NCBI RefSeq assembly: GCF_022919715.1 | Contig: NZ_CP095042.1 | Span: 2,976,001-3,040,000 of the forward strand | Source of the DNA: Agromyces sp. H17E-10 | GTDB taxonomy: Bacteria > Actinomycetota > Actinomycetes > Actinomycetales > Microbacteriaceae | Reading direction: 5' to 3' | Length of the DNA stretch: 64,000 nucleotides | In this document: in pieces, positions 62,752 to 64,000 of the stretch | How positions within the stretch are numbered: position 1 is the first letter of the stretch | Layout: every line of letters begins with the position of its first letter | Notes under the pieces: generated by a model | Told to the model about the DNA's origin: nothing | The model's input: the letters and a program-made list of their open reading frames with translations, nothing else | Database searches by the model: none | Translations under genes and position numbers: made by a program

Positions 62752-64000
62752 TGGCGCCCGGCCGCAAGGGCCGGATCATCAAGCGCAGCATCACGATCGC
62801 GGTCGTCGTCGCGCTCAGCCTCACGATGGAGGTCACGGGCTTCATCGCCACACCGCACGGCGAACGTCCGGAGGTCAGCTACACGACCCTGCACGCGATC
62901 GTGCCGCTCGTGTTCGCCGCCTGCGCGGGCGTCGCCTGGGCGATCGGCCCGTCGCGGGTGCCCGCGCGACTCATGGTGCTGTTCCCGGTGCTGTGGATCC
63001 CGTTGTCGTTCCTGCGCGTGATCGAGGACATCGCGTGGCTCTGGCCGCTCGTCTACGGCGTGCACCTCTGGTGGGGGCTGCTCACCGGAATCCTCGTGCT
63101 GCTCTACCCGCGCGGCGGCCTCGGCGACCGCGCCGATCGGGTGATCGCGGGCATCGCGGTCGTCGCGTCGATCGTGTTCCTCCTCGGCACGGTGCTGCTC
63201 GCGCCGCCGCCCGAGCTCTTGTGCGACTGCGCCCCGAACCCGTACCACGTGGCCGATGCCCCGGCCGTCTACGCCGTGATCGACATCGGGTATCGCCTCG
63301 TCGGCGTGCTGCTCGCCCTCGTGATCGCCGGGCGCCTCCTCGTGCGCTGGGTGCGCGGCAGCGTTCCGGCCCGCACGGTCGCGTTCCTCATGCCGCTCGC
63401 GCTCTTCGCGTGGGCGACGACGCTCGCCGCGCAGGCGGTCACCTACGCGACCTCCGGCACCTCCGACCAGGTGCTCGCGACCGTCTCCCTCATCGCGATC
63501 GCGTCCATCCCGGTGAGCTTCGTCGCCGGCATCGCGCACACCCGCAACATGCGGGCGCGCGTCGCCGACCTCATGCGCATCACGCGCGAGGGCGCCGACC
63601 GGGGGCTCTGGGCCGAGTCGCTCGCCCGCACGCTTCGCGACGCCTCCGTGCGCGTGTACTGGTGGGACGAGGAGCGGGGCCGGTACGCGGATGCCGCGGG
63701 CGAGCCGATCGCGCACGACCCCGCCGACCGCCACGGCGGCCACGGCCTGCTGCCCGTGGCCTCGCCGACCGGCATGCCCATCGCGCTCATCCGGCACGAC
63801 CGGGTGCTGACCGACAACATGCGCCTGCTCGACGGCGTGTCGAGCGCGCTCCGGCTCTCGGTCGACAACGGGCGCCTGCGCTCCGAGATCGAACGCACCC
63901 TCGAGCAGGTGCGGCAGTCGCGCGCCCGCATCGTCGAGGCCGGCGACGAGGCACGACGCCGCATCGAGCGCGACCTGCACGACGGGGCGCAGCAGCACCT
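62751..64000 (+). CDS. Sensor histidine kinase, HisKA_3 type (C-terminus cut off)
   Basis: At least 416 residues; the frame continues past the window. The start ATG 62751 (MAPGRKGRIIKRS) shares a base with the response-regulator stop. Several hydrophobic helices fill residues 12-260, with a short Cys-containing outer loop (APPPELLCDCAPNPYH). A cytoplasmic linker resembling a GAF-like region (ARVYWWDEERGRYAD) leads to the phosphorylation motif RRRIERDLHDGAQQH, with the phospho-acceptor His at about residue 410. This motif defines the NarX/DesK-type kinases that pair with LuxR-type regulators. The ATP-binding domain is outside the window. Signal unknown. Confidence 0.9.
   Translation, partial: MAPGRKGRIIKRSITIAVVVALSLTMEVTGFIATPHGERPEVSYTTLHAIVPLVFAACAGVAWAIGPSRVPARLMVLFPVLWIPLSFLRVIEDIAWLWPLVYGVHLWWGLLTGILVLLYPRGGLGDRADRVIAGIAVVASIVFLLGTVLLAPPPELLCDCAPNPYHVADAPAVYAVIDIGYRLVGVLLALVIAGRLLVRWVRGSVPARTVAFLMPLALFAWATTLAAQAVTYATSGTSDQVLATVSLIAIASIPVSFVAGIAHTRNMRARVADLMRITREGADRGLWAESLARTLRDASVRVYWWDEERGRYADAAGEPIAHDPADRHGGHGLLPVASPTGMPIALIRHDRVLTDNMRLLDGVSSALRLSVDNGRLRSEIERTLEQVRQSRARIVEAGDEARRRIERDLHDGAQQH

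Overview
The window is high-GC, gene-dense DNA from an actinobacterium. Gene content (guaB plus guaB3, SURF1, DUF3817, DUF6350-purN-purH, PcrA with a C-terminal Tudor segment), GTG/TTG starts and a recurring leaderless promoter of the type cAGACT-(6 nt)-ATG all fit Actinomycetia. The frequent GGATGCC/GGCATCC heptamer and the dispersed repeat built on TCGAGACC/GGTCTCGA suggest Microbacteriaceae, perhaps near Agromyces. The family assignment is an inference. I saw no tRNA, rRNA, CRISPR array, prophage or transposase.

Layout. 1-2112 (minus): branched-chain amino acid permeases LivM (cut by the window edge) and LivH, the latter with an unusual secreted N-terminal domain. 2374-9830: guaB, a small membrane protein, a GNAT enzyme, a MalY-type lyase, an ABC-F ATPase, a small membrane protein and guaB3. 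9992-15831: glpD, SURF1, a divergent glyoxalase-fold/TetR pair with two operators between them, DUF3817 and guaA. 15935-21195: lactate dehydrogenase, Bax-inhibitor-like protein, glycerophosphodiesterase, and a sugar deacetylase with its GPH symporter. 21360-28475: frameshifted pcrA, NUDIX, FUSC-like protein, and a three-gene flavin electron-transfer operon (ferric-reductase-like protein, FMN-binding protein, ApbE). 28496-33209 (minus): a large Tat-exported seven-bladed-propeller protein, a VIT1-family transporter and a DUF72 protein. 33430-35511: sucCD.

35657-41067 holds two paralogous secreted proteins built from prealbumin-like (SpaA-like) repeats. Each is preceded by a nearly identical, structured leader of about 180 nt and by the same upstream motif. 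41068-48132: membrane proteins, purN-purH and a leucine/valine-type dehydrogenase. 48209-49477: a dimethylargininase fused to a membrane domain. 49488-57065 (minus): a four-gene operon of two FtsX-type permeases and two ATPases. 57198-61213: a heterodimeric multidrug-type ABC exporter preceded by a 28-codon leader ORF and mutually exclusive RNA hairpins. 61285-64000: a small degenerate decarboxylase-like protein and a LuxR-type response regulator/histidine kinase pair, the kinase being cut by the window end.

The most interesting items are the probable ribosome-mediated attenuator of the ABC exporter (57198-57530), the duplicated structured leaders of the repeat proteins (37682-37862 and 40784-40967), the propeller/helical Tat substrate (28496-31471), the triplicated intergenic region at 43201-43437, and the set of leaderless promoters, in which a preceding gene's TAG stop codon sometimes forms the -10 element.
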